This document shows positions 26,394 to 35,662 of a DNA stretch of 64,000 nt, piece by piece. The position numbers and the translations under genes are program-made. The DNA is from Peptoniphilus faecalis (GTDB lineage Bacteria; Bacillota; Clostridia; Tissierellales; Peptoniphilaceae), in NCBI RefSeq assembly GCF_012976305.1, contig NZ_JABDSR010000006.1, positions 62,001-126,000 on the forward strand, given 5' to 3'. Under the pieces are notes generated by a model, which made no database searches, was not told where the DNA came from, and saw nothing but the letters and a program-made list of their open reading frames with translations. The first letter of the stretch is position 1; every line of letters starts with the position of its first letter.

Positions 26394-28412
26394 ATGAATA
26401 AAAAAATAATTTTTGGTCTTGCCTTGATTTTAGTAACAGGCAGTGTCTATGCAAGTATAAATAAAGACCTTGCAGTAAATTATAGCTCCAAATATATTGA
26501 AACAGATGAGGCAGTAACCCTAGAAGTGACAGATGCTGAAAAGAAAAAAGTTGAAGAAATAAAAAAGATTTTTAATATAAGTGGAGATTATGAAAGCTTT
26601 ACTATTTTAAGTGACCCAATGAATAGTGATAGCGGAAGTGATTACTTAAACAAGCTCATAAAAAATAAGTCCATCACAACTTACAGGTGGTCTGACGAAA
26701 AATTAGGCGAGCTCAGCGTCTCCTACACTAGCGATGGAGAATTTATTTCTTATAGCAAGTGGACGAGTTCCAATGAAGAAAATAATAAGAAAAAATATTC
26801 AAAGGATGACGCTCTAAAGGCTGCAGAAAATATTTTAAAGAAGGCAATCAAAGATTTTGACAAGAAATATATTTTATCCGATTATAGTATCCGCCCTGGC
26901 AGTGATTATATAGACCTAACTTATCAAAGGCTTTTAGCTGGAATACCTCTTGCTGATAATTATTTGAATGTAAGCTTTTCAACTGAGTCTGGCGAAATAA
27001 GTGACATGATGCTCATGGGAGATAATTCCTATGCCATAACATTTTTAAAGGACAAGGACTTTAAGGGGGAGGCAAAAATTAGTCCTGAAGAGGCAGAAAA
27101 AATATTTTTAGAAAAATCACCCCTCACTCTCTCCTACAAGGTGACTAGGGACGGCAAGTCTGTAGAAAAAGTTTTTTCAAGTGATGTAGTGGATATTGAT
27201 GCCCTTACGGGTAAGGTTTTTAAAAATAATTTAAGAGATCCTTTCATGCCTTATGCTACTGAAGAGGCAAAGGATTCAGCTGGTTTAAGTGAAGTTGAAG
27301 TGAAAAAAATTGACGGCTTAAAGGATTTAAAGAAAAAATCTGAAGCTAAGGACAAGGCTCTTGAAATCGTTGGCAAGTCTTATACAGTTGAAAGTATTTC
27401 CCTAACTTCCGACAAGGATAATTATTATTACAGAATAAATCTTGAAAATGAAAAAAATCCTGGCAGCCTCCTATTAAATGCCAAGACTTTAAAATTAGTC
27501 AGCTTAGATATTTATAATGACAAAAGGGATGTCAAGACTAAGGTCACTGATGAAGAAGCTAAAAAAATTGCCCTTGACTTCCTAGAAAAGTATGGGGACA
27601 AGACTGAACTTAATTTGGAAAAAATTGATGTAAAGAAATTTGACTACACTACTATCCCTTTTATACCAAGGTTCGTGAACTCTCTTCCAGTTCTTGGTGA
27701 AGGCGTAACTATTGCGGTCGATGACGAGAAAAATGTTGTAATCTATGAAAAAGATTTTTCAACAGCAGATTTTAGCAAGGCAAAAGATATAGCTCTTACA
27801 AAGGATGAGGCAAATAAAATTTATTTAAATTCTAAAAATTTTGGTCTCAAGTATGAAATGACTGAAGAGGGTCCTAAGCTTCTCTATGGAAAAATAAAAA
27901 ATATTGTCCCTCTAGTTGGCGAAGATAAAATTTTGCGAGACAAATTTGGAAATATAATTAACTTTAAAGACCAAATATCCTATGAAGACTTTGACAAGGC
28001 AAGGGATAAGGATGCAATTAATTCTTTAAAGGACATGGAAATTGGAACTATTGGCAAAAAATTAGCTGACAAAATAACTTACAAGGAATTTTTAAATCTT
28101 CTTAATGGAAGTTACTCCGATGATTATTACGACTTTGACCGCTACGGCTTAGATATGGACAAGGTCAAAGACAAGAAAATTCCTGAAAAAGATGTAATTA
28201 AATTTTTAGTAATAGACAAGGGCTTTGAGGACTTCACCAAGGCCAAGGGAATTTTTAAAGATGATTTATTTAAAAATCAAAAATCACTAAAGGAATATGA
28301 GAATTATTATATCATTGCAAGGGGTTTTGACTATATCGGCGATGAAATTAACCCAGATAAAGAGCTAAATCTCGAAGAAATTTTGTACATTATATATAAT
28401 TCAATAAAGTAA
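26394..28412 (+). CDS. Large secreted protein with YcdB/YcdC (PepSY-like) repeats
   Basis: A 672-residue exported protein with signal peptide at about 1-20. It has repeated units in which a helix (SKDDALKAAENILKK; TDEEAKKIALDFLEK; SPEEAEKIFLEK) is followed by beta strands, resembling the YcdB/YcdC or PepSY type. Highly charged, rich in Lys and Asp, with no membrane anchor after the signal. The last 120 residues resemble a degenerate surface-layer-type helical region, but I could not confirm this. Function unknown; family members are thought to be extracellular protease inhibitors or wall-associated proteins. Its terminator is the hairpin at 28440-28476. Confidence 0.7.
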   Translation: MNKKIIFGLALILVTGSVYASINKDLAVNYSSKYIETDEAVTLEVTDAEKKKVEEIKKIFNISGDYESFTILSDPMNSDSGSDYLNKLIKNKSITTYRWSDEKLGELSVSYTSDGEFISYSKWTSSNEENNKKKYSKDDALKAAENILKKAIKDFDKKYILSDYSIRPGSDYIDLTYQRLLAGIPLADNYLNVSFSTESGEISDMMLMGDNSYAITFLKDKDFKGEAKISPEEAEKIFLEKSPLTLSYKVTRDGKSVEKVFSSDVVDIDALTGKVFKNNLRDPFMPYATEEAKDSAGLSEVEVKKIDGLKDLKKKSEAKDKALEIVGKSYTVESISLTSDKDNYYYRINLENEKNPGSLLLNAKTLKLVSLDIYNDKRDVKTKVTDEEAKKIALDFLEKYGDKTELNLEKIDVKKFDYTTIPFIPRFVNSLPVLGEGVTIAVDDEKNVVIYEKDFSTADFSKAKDIALTKDEANKIYLNSKNFGLKYEMTEEGPKLLYGKIKNIVPLVGEDKILRDKFGNIINFKDQISYEDFDKARDKDAINSLKDMEIGTIGKKLADKITYKEFLNLLNGSYSDDYYDFDRYGLDMDKVKDKKIPEKDVIKFLVIDKGFEDFTKAKGIFKDDLFKNQKSLKEYENYYIIARGFDYIGDEINPDKELNLEEILYIIYNSIK

Positions 28413-28429
28413 TTGTAACTCTTTTGTAA

Positions 28430-28458
28430 TTGCAAGTTGCCTCTCACTGATGTATATT
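28430..28458 (+). promoter_or_regulatory. Promoter of the deacetylase gene, nested in the upstream terminator
   Basis: TTGCAA (28430-28435), a 17-base spacer and TATATT (28453-28458). The -10 box occupies the loop of the terminator hairpin. The expected start near 28465 would leave the GGGAGG ribosome site unpaired. Confidence 0.5.
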
Positions 28459-28476
28459 ATCAGTGGGAGGTTTTTT
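28440..28476 (+). terminator. Terminator whose right arm contains the next gene's ribosome site
   Basis: A 12-pair stem, CCTCTCACTGAT/ATCAGTGGGAGG (one G-U pair), with a 7-base loop, then TTTTTT and directly ATG. It ends the YcdB/YcdC-like transcript. In any read-through RNA it would hide the GGGAGG site of the deacetylase gene. Confidence 0.8.
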
Positions 28477-29484
28477 ATGACCCAATCAAATTACGATGCA
28501 AGACGAAAACAAAGAAGACAAAGAGCTAGAAGAAGAAAGAGAAAAAGACAAATAATTTCAATTTCAATCTTTATAGTACTTATAATTTTTGTATTTTCTA
28601 GGTTGTTTTCTGCAATAAAAAAACCAAAGGATGAAGCTTACCCAGCACTTATGTGGTACTACGCAAATGAAATCAATAAGGATAGACCTAAAAAATATTA
28701 TTACGATCCTGAATATATATCTAATGTGGCTCTTGATCCCTTACTTCGAATTGAAGATGAATTTATAGTAAAGGGATCTAATCACTTGAAAAAAGCTGAT
28801 AAATACGCCTATGATGCAAAGGAAATACGCACATATATTAAGAAAAATAATTATGATGGCGACAAAAAAATTGTATTCCTAACCTTTGACGATGGACCAA
28901 ATAATACTATTACTCCTCAAGTTTTAGATATTCTAAAAAAAGAAGATGTTCGTGCAACTTTCTTTTTAGTTGGAAAATCAATTGGAGATAAAACGGCAGG
29001 TCGAGTTCGTGAAATTCTGAGAAATGGAAATGCTATTGCAACTCACTCCTTTAGTCATGACTATGAATATTTATATCCAGGTAGAGCTGTAAGCCCTGAG
29101 AGAGTTTATGATGAAATTCAAAAAACTAATGCAAGGTTAAAAAATATTCTTGGAGAAGATTTTCACTCAAGTGTATTTAGATACCCTGGCGGCGAAATGT
29201 CTTGGCAAAACACTGATGCAAGTAATGCACTTCTAGAATCAAAGGGCATTCACTGGATTGACTGGAACTGCCTTGTTGGCGATGCAGAGAAAAAATCTGT
29301 TAGACCTACAACAGTTGAAGGCTTCGTAAATTATCTAGATAAAAGTCTTCATGAAAATAAAAACGCAAAAATTGCAGTTGTGCTAGCACATGATGCGACA
29401 AATAAACAACTTACAGTAGATTCTCTAAGTTCTATTATAAAATATTTTAAAGATAAAGATTATGAATTTGGAGTTTTAAAATAA
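28477..29484 (+). CDS. Polysaccharide deacetylase, membrane-anchored
   Basis: A 335-residue enzyme of carbohydrate esterase family 4, probably acting on peptidoglycan GlcNAc or another wall polymer. A very basic N-terminus (RRKQRRQRARRRKRKRQ) precedes one membrane helix (about 29-46), so the catalytic part is outside. NodB motifs are visible: TFDDGPN (motif 1, Asp base), HSFSH (metal His pair) and RYPGG (motif 3). The ATG at 28477 follows GGGAGG by six bases. It is likely involved in lysozyme resistance or wall remodelling. Confidence 0.9.
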   Translation: MTQSNYDARRKQRRQRARRRKRKRQIISISIFIVLIIFVFSRLFSAIKKPKDEAYPALMWYYANEINKDRPKKYYYDPEYISNVALDPLLRIEDEFIVKGSNHLKKADKYAYDAKEIRTYIKKNNYDGDKKIVFLTFDDGPNNTITPQVLDILKKEDVRATFFLVGKSIGDKTAGRVREILRNGNAIATHSFSHDYEYLYPGRAVSPERVYDEIQKTNARLKNILGEDFHSSVFRYPGGEMSWQNTDASNALLESKGIHWIDWNCLVGDAEKKSVRPTTVEGFVNYLDKSLHENKNAKIAVVLAHDATNKQLTVDSLSSIIKYFKDKDYEFGVLK

Positions 29485-29501
29485 CTTTTCAAAATAAAAA
29501 G

Positions 29502-29534
29502 AAGACTGTTCTTCGTGGACAGTCTCCTTTTTTT
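29502..29534 (+). terminator. Intrinsic terminator after the deacetylase gene
   Basis: Stem AGACTGT/ACAGTCT with a 9-base loop, then CCTTTTTTT. Confidence 0.85.
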
Positions 29535-29540
29535 GCTTCT

Positions 29541-29613
29541 AAATTGTAGAGTTTTTTCTTCTGCTCTTTCAATTAATCTATCTTTCCCTAAAAAATAAAT
29601 TTATATTTTACCT
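29541..29613 (-). pseudogene. Remnant of a second gltX 3' end
   Basis: Minus-strand sequence nearly identical to the last codons of gltX at 30883-30960. It shares an unbroken 18-base block (TCTGCTCTTTCAATTAAT on the plus strand) and encodes LGKDRLIERAEEKTLQF against LGKDKLIERAEKIKNAL in gltX. Weaker similarity extends to about 29613, with a frameshift. The copy follows the deacetylase terminator directly, while the real gltX lies 1.3 kb away beyond the small-gene islet. Confidence 0.75.
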
Positions 29614-29725
29614 TTCTTATCAATCATCCTTATATTTAATTTTTAATGTCCTATAGATTTTGAAAAATCGCTTTACTGTTTCACAATAATGTGATATTAT
29701 GATTTTTAAAAAAAGGAGAAATATT

Positions 29726-30202
29726 ATGACTAGAAAATTTTTGTTGGTTATATCTTTATTATGCTTAGCTTTTTTATTATTATTCCGAAACTCTAATATA
29801 TTTAATCTGGAAAACAAATTGTCTAGTGAAGATATTTTATTGTCAAAGAATTCTAATAGTTTTGAAACTATTAAAATATATGAAAATAAGAAAACTAAAT
29901 TTTTATCATACGCCATATATGATAGGCTTACTATGAAAGAAAAAATGTCTGGTTATCAAGGAAGTTGTCAACCTTTTTATAAAGAAAAAGGATTTTCTTT
30001 CTTAGAAATTCCTTTAAATAAAAACAATAAAGTAGTTTGTGGAAAATTTGATAATAGGATAAAAGATATAAAAATAAACGATAGCTATGACTGTACTCTT
30101 AATAAAGCAAATTCCTTTTGGTTTATTTTTTTAAATAAAACAGATTTAAAGAAAATAACTGCCCACTACTATAATCAAGAAAAATATGAAATTACTTATT
30201 AA
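29726..30202 (+). CDS. Small secreted or membrane-anchored protein, unknown
   Basis: A 158-residue protein with an N-terminal hydrophobic helix (about 4-20, LLVISLLCLAFLLLF) and a soluble remainder containing three Cys (YQGSCQPF, VVCGKF, YDCTLN). It is probably anchored in the membrane or exported. The ATG at 29726 follows AAAGGAG. It lies in an AT-rich islet between a duplicated gltX end and gltX. No family recognised. Confidence 0.6.
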   Translation: MTRKFLLVISLLCLAFLLLFRNSNIFNLENKLSSEDILLSKNSNSFETIKIYENKKTKFLSYAIYDRLTMKEKMSGYQGSCQPFYKEKGFSFLEIPLNKNNKVVCGKFDNRIKDIKINDSYDCTLNKANSFWFIFLNKTDLKKITAHYYNQEKYEITY

Positions 30203-30332
30203 TATGTATTTTAAGATTAATAACTCCACTTTATTTTTATAAATAATTTCATTTTTACTATTTATATACGCTTTAGAAAAATTTTTTTATCTGAGTAATA
30301 TGATATTATTTTTTTAATAAGGAGTGTGTTTT

Positions 30333-30383
30333 ATGTTTCCATATATTCAAAGGTTGAAAAATGGAGATATTTTTCTGAAATAA
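30333..30383 (+). pseudogene. Truncated small frame with an intact ribosome site
   Basis: ATG at 30333 preceded by AAGGAG, then only 16 codons (MFPYIQRLKNGDIFLK) before TAA. A shifted frame continues with 19 more codons to 30435. It looks like the start of a broken small gene. Low confidence. Confidence 0.3.
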
Positions 30384-30425
30384 TTTTATTTATAGTGCAT
30401 TTAAAATTTTATCAGGAGAATTTTT

Positions 30426-30515
30426 ATGAAAAATAATAAATCAAATAAACAATGTTTTTTCCAAGAAAATGATTATAATTATATTAAAATTGATAAAGTA
30501 GTTGATCTCAAATGA
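30426..30515 (+). CDS. Very small protein (29 residues)
   Basis: ATG at 30426 after AGGAGAA; ends at a TGA that overlaps the ATG of the next gene (ATGA). The product is hydrophilic (ending YIKIDKVVDLK). It may be a leader or coupling peptide for the following membrane protein, or a remnant. Confidence 0.35.
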   Translation: MKNNKSNKQCFFQENDYNYIKIDKVVDLK

Positions 30516-30801
30516 TTAAAAAAACAAAATAATTAAAATTGGATTTTTGTGTTTCTATTACTTGTTATTTGTAAATAGTTTTGGATTATTATCCGAAAAT
30601 TTTTCAATTTTTCCAAAGTGGAATTTATTAATTAATTATCTCGGCATTAGTTCAAAAGATTTAAGTATATTTTACAATTTTAGATTTTCTATTTTTACTT
30701 TAATTCATATTTTAATTTTAATCACACAAATAATTTCTATAATTATTGGAATACTTATTATTTGTGATATTTCTAAATTGTATAAATATTTTAAAGAATA
30801 G
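30512..30801 (+). pseudogene. Small membrane protein gene interrupted at a poly-A tract
   Basis: ATG at 30512 is followed by ATT and a run of seven A (30518-30524), after which the frame soon stops. Adding one A would give MIKKNKIIKIGFLCFYYLLF and join it to the long open frame that ends at 30801, a 96-residue protein with two membrane segments. An ATGA overlap couples it to the 29-residue frame. It could be a true pseudogene, a slippage-controlled gene or a sequencing error. Confidence 0.55.
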
Positions 30802-30818
30802 TTTTTTATGGCAAATTT

Positions 30819-30853
30819 TAAGAGGGAAGATTCACTTCTTTCCCTCTTATTTT
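30819..30853 (+). terminator. Terminator between the islet and gltX
   Basis: Stem AAGAGGGAA/TTTCCCTCTT with a short loop and ATTTTTAT on the plus strand. It may also serve gltX weakly on the minus strand. Confidence 0.75.
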
Positions 30854-30882
30854 TATAAATAATTTAATTATCTCATTAAAAT

Positions 30883-32358
30883 TTATAGAGCATTTTTTAT
30901 TTTTTCTGCTCTTTCAATTAATTTATCTTTTCCTAAAAGATATAAAATATTTTGCATTTCTGGTCCATGAACATTTCCAGAGATTGCTGCCCTAATTGGC
31001 ATATAAAGTTTTTTGCCCTTTACTCCAGAATCCTTTTGCACTTCTTTCATAAGTCCACTTGCAGTTTCCATGTCGATTTTATCATGAGATTCTACAATTT
31101 TTATAAAGGATTCAAGTAGTCCCTTTACATGATCTTGTGCTAATTCTTCTTTAGCAGAGTCCTCTGTGATTTCAATATCTCCAAATAAAAAGTCAATGTG
31201 CTTAGGAATGTCTTCTAATTTGTCTATTCCCTCTCTTATTGTATCGATTAAAATTTTGTACCACTCAAAATTTCTTCTAATTTCTTCTTCAGATAAGAGT
31301 CCAGATTTTGTAACGAAGGGTATGGAAAGTTCAGATAGTTTATCTAAATCGTAGGACTTAATGTAATGTGAGTTGACCCAATTTAATTTATCTGTGTCAA
31401 AAATTCCTCCGCTCTTTCCCACTCTTTCAAAAGAGAATTTTTCAATTAATTCATCCATTGTCATAATTTCTTCGCCATCTTCAGGAGACCAACCAACAAG
31501 TGCAAGGTAATTTACAATTCCTTCAGGTAGGTATCCCCTCTTTCTAAAATCTTCTACTGAAACATCGCCCTGTCTTTTAGATAGTTTTTTTCTATCTTTA
31601 TTTAAAACTGTTGGAAGGTGAACAAATTCTGGTGCATCCCAACCAAAACATTCATACATAAATACATGCTTTGGAGTTGATGGAAGCCATTCTTCTCCTC
31701 TTACAATATGAGTAATTCCCATGAGGTGATCATCAACTATTACAGCCAAGTGATAAGTTGGAAATCCGTCAGATTTCATCAAAACTTGATCATCAATTTC
31801 ATCAGTATTTATTGTAACTTTGCCACGAACTGCATCGTGAAATGTAATGTCCCTGTTCTTAGGAAGTTTTAGTCTTATGACATATTCTTCACCTGCTGCA
31901 ACTCTCTTTTTCGCTTCTTCAATAGGTATACTACGGCAAAGTCCATCGTATTTAGGTACTTTTCCCTTTATTCTTTGTTCTTCACGTAGGTTATCAAGTC
32001 TTTCCTTGGAGCAAAAACAATAATAAGCATAGCCCTTTTCAATTAATTCATCGACATATTTTTGATAAATTTCAAGTCTATTGGATTGAATATAAGGTCC
32101 ACAGTCCCCAATATCTACTATTTCTCCATCTTTTACAAAGACACCTTCATCATGTGTAATGCCTGCCCATTCAAGAGAATCTATTAAATTTTCAATGGCA
32201 CCTTCAACATATCTAGTTCTATCTGTATCTTCAATTCTCAAAACAAATTTGCCGCCATTTTTTTTTGCAAATAAATAATTGTATAATGCAGTCCTAAGTC
32301 CACCAATGTGTAAATAGCCTGTTGGTGATGGCGCAAATCTTACTTTAACATCTGACAT
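30883..32358 (-). CDS. gltX: Glutamyl-tRNA synthetase
   Basis: Class I synthetase charging tRNA-Glu. The 491-residue protein has the HIGH-type motif HIGG (17-20), the zinc-like cysteines YCFC (113-116) and Cys141, and the KMSKS-type motif KLSKR (258-262); the C-terminal third is the helical anticodon-binding region. Length is normal. The start overlaps no other gene and lies 13 bases after the SLH-protein stop. Its 3' end is partly duplicated at 29541-29613. Confidence 0.96.
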   Translation of the reverse strand: MSDVKVRFAPSPTGYLHIGGLRTALYNYLFAKKNGGKFVLRIEDTDRTRYVEGAIENLIDSLEWAGITHDEGVFVKDGEIVDIGDCGPYIQSNRLEIYQKYVDELIEKGYAYYCFCSKERLDNLREEQRIKGKVPKYDGLCRSIPIEEAKKRVAAGEEYVIRLKLPKNRDITFHDAVRGKVTINTDEIDDQVLMKSDGFPTYHLAVIVDDHLMGITHIVRGEEWLPSTPKHVFMYECFGWDAPEFVHLPTVLNKDRKKLSKRQGDVSVEDFRKRGYLPEGIVNYLALVGWSPEDGEEIMTMDELIEKFSFERVGKSGGIFDTDKLNWVNSHYIKSYDLDKLSELSIPFVTKSGLLSEEEIRRNFEWYKILIDTIREGIDKLEDIPKHIDFLFGDIEITEDSAKEELAQDHVKGLLESFIKIVESHDKIDMETASGLMKEVQKDSGVKGKKLYMPIRAAISGNVHGPEMQNILYLLGKDKLIERAEKIKNAL

Positions 32359-32371
32359 TTTTTCATCCTTT

Positions 32372-33934
32372 CTATTTTGCTGTAATTTCTATAACTTGGT
32401 AATAAGCCCAATGATCTCTATTAAGATCTTTAAATGTGTTCTTTGAATATTTATCTAAGAAAGATTTATTTACCTTTCTGTCTAAAACTTTGTTAAAAAT
32501 TGTAGCAGCTTCTGCCCTTGTTATTTTATCATTTGGTTTAAATTCATTTTTTGATTTTCCAACCATTATGCCATGACTTGATAGAGTATTTATAGCTTTA
32601 CTTGCCCAGAAACCTTCCTTTACATCTTTAAAGGATATTGGATTATTTCCTTCTTCTAATTTCAAATAATTTGCCATCATACTTGCAAATTGTGCTCTAG
32701 TCATTGCCTCCTTTGGTCTAAAAGTTCCATCAGAATATCCAGAAATTAAACCTTCCTTTTCAACAAAAACTATATTGTCGTAATACCATGTGCCTTCTTC
32801 TACATCTTTAAAAGAGCTTGTGTCATTGGCAATTGCCTTGTCGTCAATTATTCTTTTTAAAACTGAAGCAGCCTCAGCTCTTGTTATTTTTTCGTTAGGG
32901 GCAAATTTATCCTTAGAGATACCTGCCATATAGGGAAGCCTAATAACCTCGATTGATTTTTGCAACTCTTCTAAAGATTTATTGATTTCTTCTGTAGAAA
33001 CTTCACTTTTTACAACTACATATTCAGCTGATGCAATTGCCGCACGAATTCTCTTTTCATTTTGATTGCTTGCCTTTGCAGTGGAAAGATTTTTTGCAAA
33101 ATCTACATAGTCAGTTAATTTTTCAAGAGTTTTTATTGTACTATATAAATCTTTTTCTTCATTATTTTCAGTTACAAGCTCGGTTGATTTTTTAGACTCA
33201 ACTTTAGGCTTAACGATGTAATCCAAGCTTGCTTCTTTATCCTTAGTTTCAGCAACTATTCTAATTAAAGAACCCTCTTTTAAGTCTAAATTTTCTACTT
33301 TGAAATTTCCCTTCTCATCAGAATTAACATTAGCAACAACTTTTTTGTCTATGGCAACTCTAACACTTGCATTTTTTTCAGTATTTCCAACAATTTCGCT
33401 TGAATCTTGATATACATCCTTTATTGAAAGAGTTCCATTTTGCGTCTTTGTTGACGACTCTAAATTTTTTTGATCGCTCTTAGTTTCTCCACCCTTGTCC
33501 ACATAACTTAGAACAAAGGAATTTTTTAAATTTGAACTTGATCCTATATCCTTTTTTATCTTTGTGATAATTTCAAGATTTAATTTATATCCCTTTATAA
33601 CTGATAGGTCATTTGCATTTATAGTTACAATATTTTGATTTTTCCCCTTTATAGAGGTTTCTCTAATATCTAGTTTACCCTTTGACTCTTCTTCATCTAA
33701 AAGTTTTGTACTTTTAACTTCAATTGCACTGTCAAATAAAAGTGTAACAGAGAAGGAAGAATATTTTTCCTTATAATTTTTTGGCAAATTTACAATTAAA
33801 TTATACTTAAAAGTATCTCCACTCTTCGCCTCAGAAACTGCAGGTTGCTCCAATACAACTTGAATGTCTTCGGCTGCAAAAACATTTACAAAAAGTATAA
33901 AGGTCATAACTATGTATAAAAGCATTTTTTTCAT
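32372..33934 (-). CDS. Surface protein with cohesin-like region and three SLH domains
   Basis: A 520-residue exported protein with signal peptide (about 1-20, ending VFAAE). Residues about 25-160 resemble a cohesin/adhesin beta domain (DTFKYNLIVNLP ... SVTLLFDSAIEVKS), followed by a short Ig-like strand region. The last 180 residues hold three SLH repeats (ITRAEAASVLKRI; MTRAQFASMMANY; ITRAEAATIFNKV), which bind pyruvylated wall polymers and fix it to the cell surface. It lies directly before gltX in transcription order, with 13 bases between them. Confidence 0.88.
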   Translation of the reverse strand: MKKMLLYIVMTFILFVNVFAAEDIQVVLEQPAVSEAKSGDTFKYNLIVNLPKNYKEKYSSFSVTLLFDSAIEVKSTKLLDEEESKGKLDIRETSIKGKNQNIVTINANDLSVIKGYKLNLEIITKIKKDIGSSSNLKNSFVLSYVDKGGETKSDQKNLESSTKTQNGTLSIKDVYQDSSEIVGNTEKNASVRVAIDKKVVANVNSDEKGNFKVENLDLKEGSLIRIVAETKDKEASLDYIVKPKVESKKSTELVTENNEEKDLYSTIKTLEKLTDYVDFAKNLSTAKASNQNEKRIRAAIASAEYVVVKSEVSTEEINKSLEELQKSIEVIRLPYMAGISKDKFAPNEKITRAEAASVLKRIIDDKAIANDTSSFKDVEEGTWYYDNIVFVEKEGLISGYSDGTFRPKEAMTRAQFASMMANYLKLEEGNNPISFKDVKEGFWASKAINTLSSHGIMVGKSKNEFKPNDKITRAEAATIFNKVLDRKVNKSFLDKYSKNTFKDLNRDHWAYYQVIEITAK

Positions 33935-34236
33935 AAAATCCCCCTTAATATATTTATTATATCAGTTTATTTAAAATAACTACAAATATTTTAACATAAA
34001 TGGATAAATTAGAAGATATTTATTATTGCAATATAGTTTATTAATATTTAAATTTAATTATTTTGCAGATTTTTTGAAATAACACCTATAATATAAAAAG
34101 CTAAGGGTTTTCCTTGGCTCTTTATATTATAAAAAATTGTCTTAAAATTCTCTCTTTTACAGCTAAACAATACTTTAAAATATTTTATCAAGTAAAAAAG
34201 ACTTTAGCATCTAAAACACTAAAGTCCCTTTCCTCA
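33935..34236 (-). other. Intergenic stretch between the purine permease and SLH genes
   Basis: About 300 AT-rich bases holding two hairpins. 34194-34226 (GACTTTAG/CTAAAGTC plus T-run) is the permease terminator. 34099-34119 (AGCTAAGG/CCTTGGCT, with TTTTTATATT on the minus strand) is a second, weaker one. Two terminators 80 bases apart leave room for a short RNA between them, but no promoter is clear. Confidence 0.5.
34194..34226 (-). terminator. Intrinsic terminator after the purine permease gene
   Basis: Stem GACTTTAG/CTAAAGTC with an 11-base loop and a T-run on the minus strand. Confidence 0.85.
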
Positions 34237-35562
34237 TTAAAATGGCAAAATTGGTCTTAAATATCTTAACGTAAATATAATTGCCAAGATATACATTACA
34301 GGTGATACTTCTTTTCCACGACCTGTTGCTACTTTTAAAATTACATAAGAAATCATCCCAACAGAAATTCCTTCTGCAATTGAGTAAGCAAAGGGCATTG
34401 TAACCATTGTCAAAAATGCTGGCACAGATTCTGTGTAATCATCTAATTTTATTTGATTAATTGGGCTAATCATAAAAAGTCCAACCATTACAAGAGCTGC
34501 AGATGTCGCTTGTGCTGGTACTATTGAAAAGATTGGGAATAGAAATAGGGATAATAGGAAAAAGAAAGCACATGATAGAGATGTAAGCCCAGTTCTACCA
34601 CCGTCTGCTACTCCTGATGCAGATTCAACAAAAGTTGTAACTGTACTTGTTCCAAGAAGTGCTCCCACAACTGTACCTATGGCATCAGATAAAAGGGCAC
34701 GACCAACTCCTGGCAAATTTCCTTCTTCGTCTATTAATCCTGCCTTTGTCGCAACTCCCGTTAAAGTTCCCACTGTATCAAATAAGTCTACGAATAAAAA
34801 TGTAAACATTATAGAGAACATATCAAAGGTAAATAAATCTCCCCAGTGAAGTTTAAAGGCAACACTTGATATTGATGGTGGAAGTGAGAATAGTAATCCT
34901 CCTGGAAGATGAGTAACTCCTAAAATAAGTGCAAGAATTGTTCCCGTTACTATTCCATATAAAAGTGCTCCCTTGACATTTTTAGCTGTCAAAAATGCCA
35001 TAACCATTAGGGAAACTATAAATACAACTGAAGGTCTTGATGCAATTTCTCCAAGTGAAATTAATGTTGCATCGTTATTTACAATAATTCCTGAAGATAT
35101 TAAGCCAACTAAAGTTATAAAAAGCCCTATACCAACTGACACTGCATTCTTTAATGACATTGGTATTGATGTAAATATTGCTTCACGAACATTAAATAAA
35201 CTCATGATTATGAAGATAATACCTTCCAAAAATACCGCAGTAAGTGCGTAAGACCAATCGTGACCCATGCTTAAAACTACTGTGTAAGTAAAGAAAGCAT
35301 TAAGTCCCATTCCTGCTGAAAGTGCAAAGGGCAAGTTTGCAAATAATCCCATAAAGAGCATTGCAATAATTGACGATAAAATAGTCGCAGTGAAAACTCC
35401 ACCCTTGTCCATTCCAGTTTCCGATAACATATTTGGATTTACAACTAATATATAGGACATGGTCATAAAAGTTGTAAGTCCTGCCAAAAACTCTGTCTTG
35501 ACATTTGTCTTTCTCTCAGTAAGAGAAAAAGTCTTTTCTAAAAAACTTGAATTTGTTTCCAT
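34237..35562 (-). CDS. NCS2-family purine permease (AzgA/PbuG-like)
   Basis: A 441-residue membrane transporter with about 12-14 helices of the nucleobase/ascorbate family, AzgA group (adenine, guanine and hypoxanthine uptake). Typical elements: TFMTMSYILVVNP near the N-terminus, GMGLNAFFTYTV, and ALLGTSTVTTFVESASGVADGGRTG with the substrate-site acid. It fits the purine salvage step run by hpt elsewhere in the window. I looked for a purine riboswitch upstream and did not find one. Confidence 0.92.
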   Translation of the reverse strand: METNSSFLEKTFSLTERKTNVKTEFLAGLTTFMTMSYILVVNPNMLSETGMDKGGVFTATILSSIIAMLFMGLFANLPFALSAGMGLNAFFTYTVVLSMGHDWSYALTAVFLEGIIFIIMSLFNVREAIFTSIPMSLKNAVSVGIGLFITLVGLISSGIIVNNDATLISLGEIASRPSVVFIVSLMVMAFLTAKNVKGALLYGIVTGTILALILGVTHLPGGLLFSLPPSISSVAFKLHWGDLFTFDMFSIMFTFLFVDLFDTVGTLTGVATKAGLIDEEGNLPGVGRALLSDAIGTVVGALLGTSTVTTFVESASGVADGGRTGLTSLSCAFFFLLSLFLFPIFSIVPAQATSAALVMVGLFMISPINQIKLDDYTESVPAFLTMVTMPFAYSIAEGISVGMISYVILKVATGRGKEVSPVMYILAIIFTLRYLRPILPF

Positions 35563-35662
35563 TTTTCTTTTTCCTCCTTAATAAATTCAGTTTTTATTCT
35601 ATCACAAATTAGATTAAATGGCACAAAGATGGTAAACTTTTTATTTTATAAATTTTGAAATT

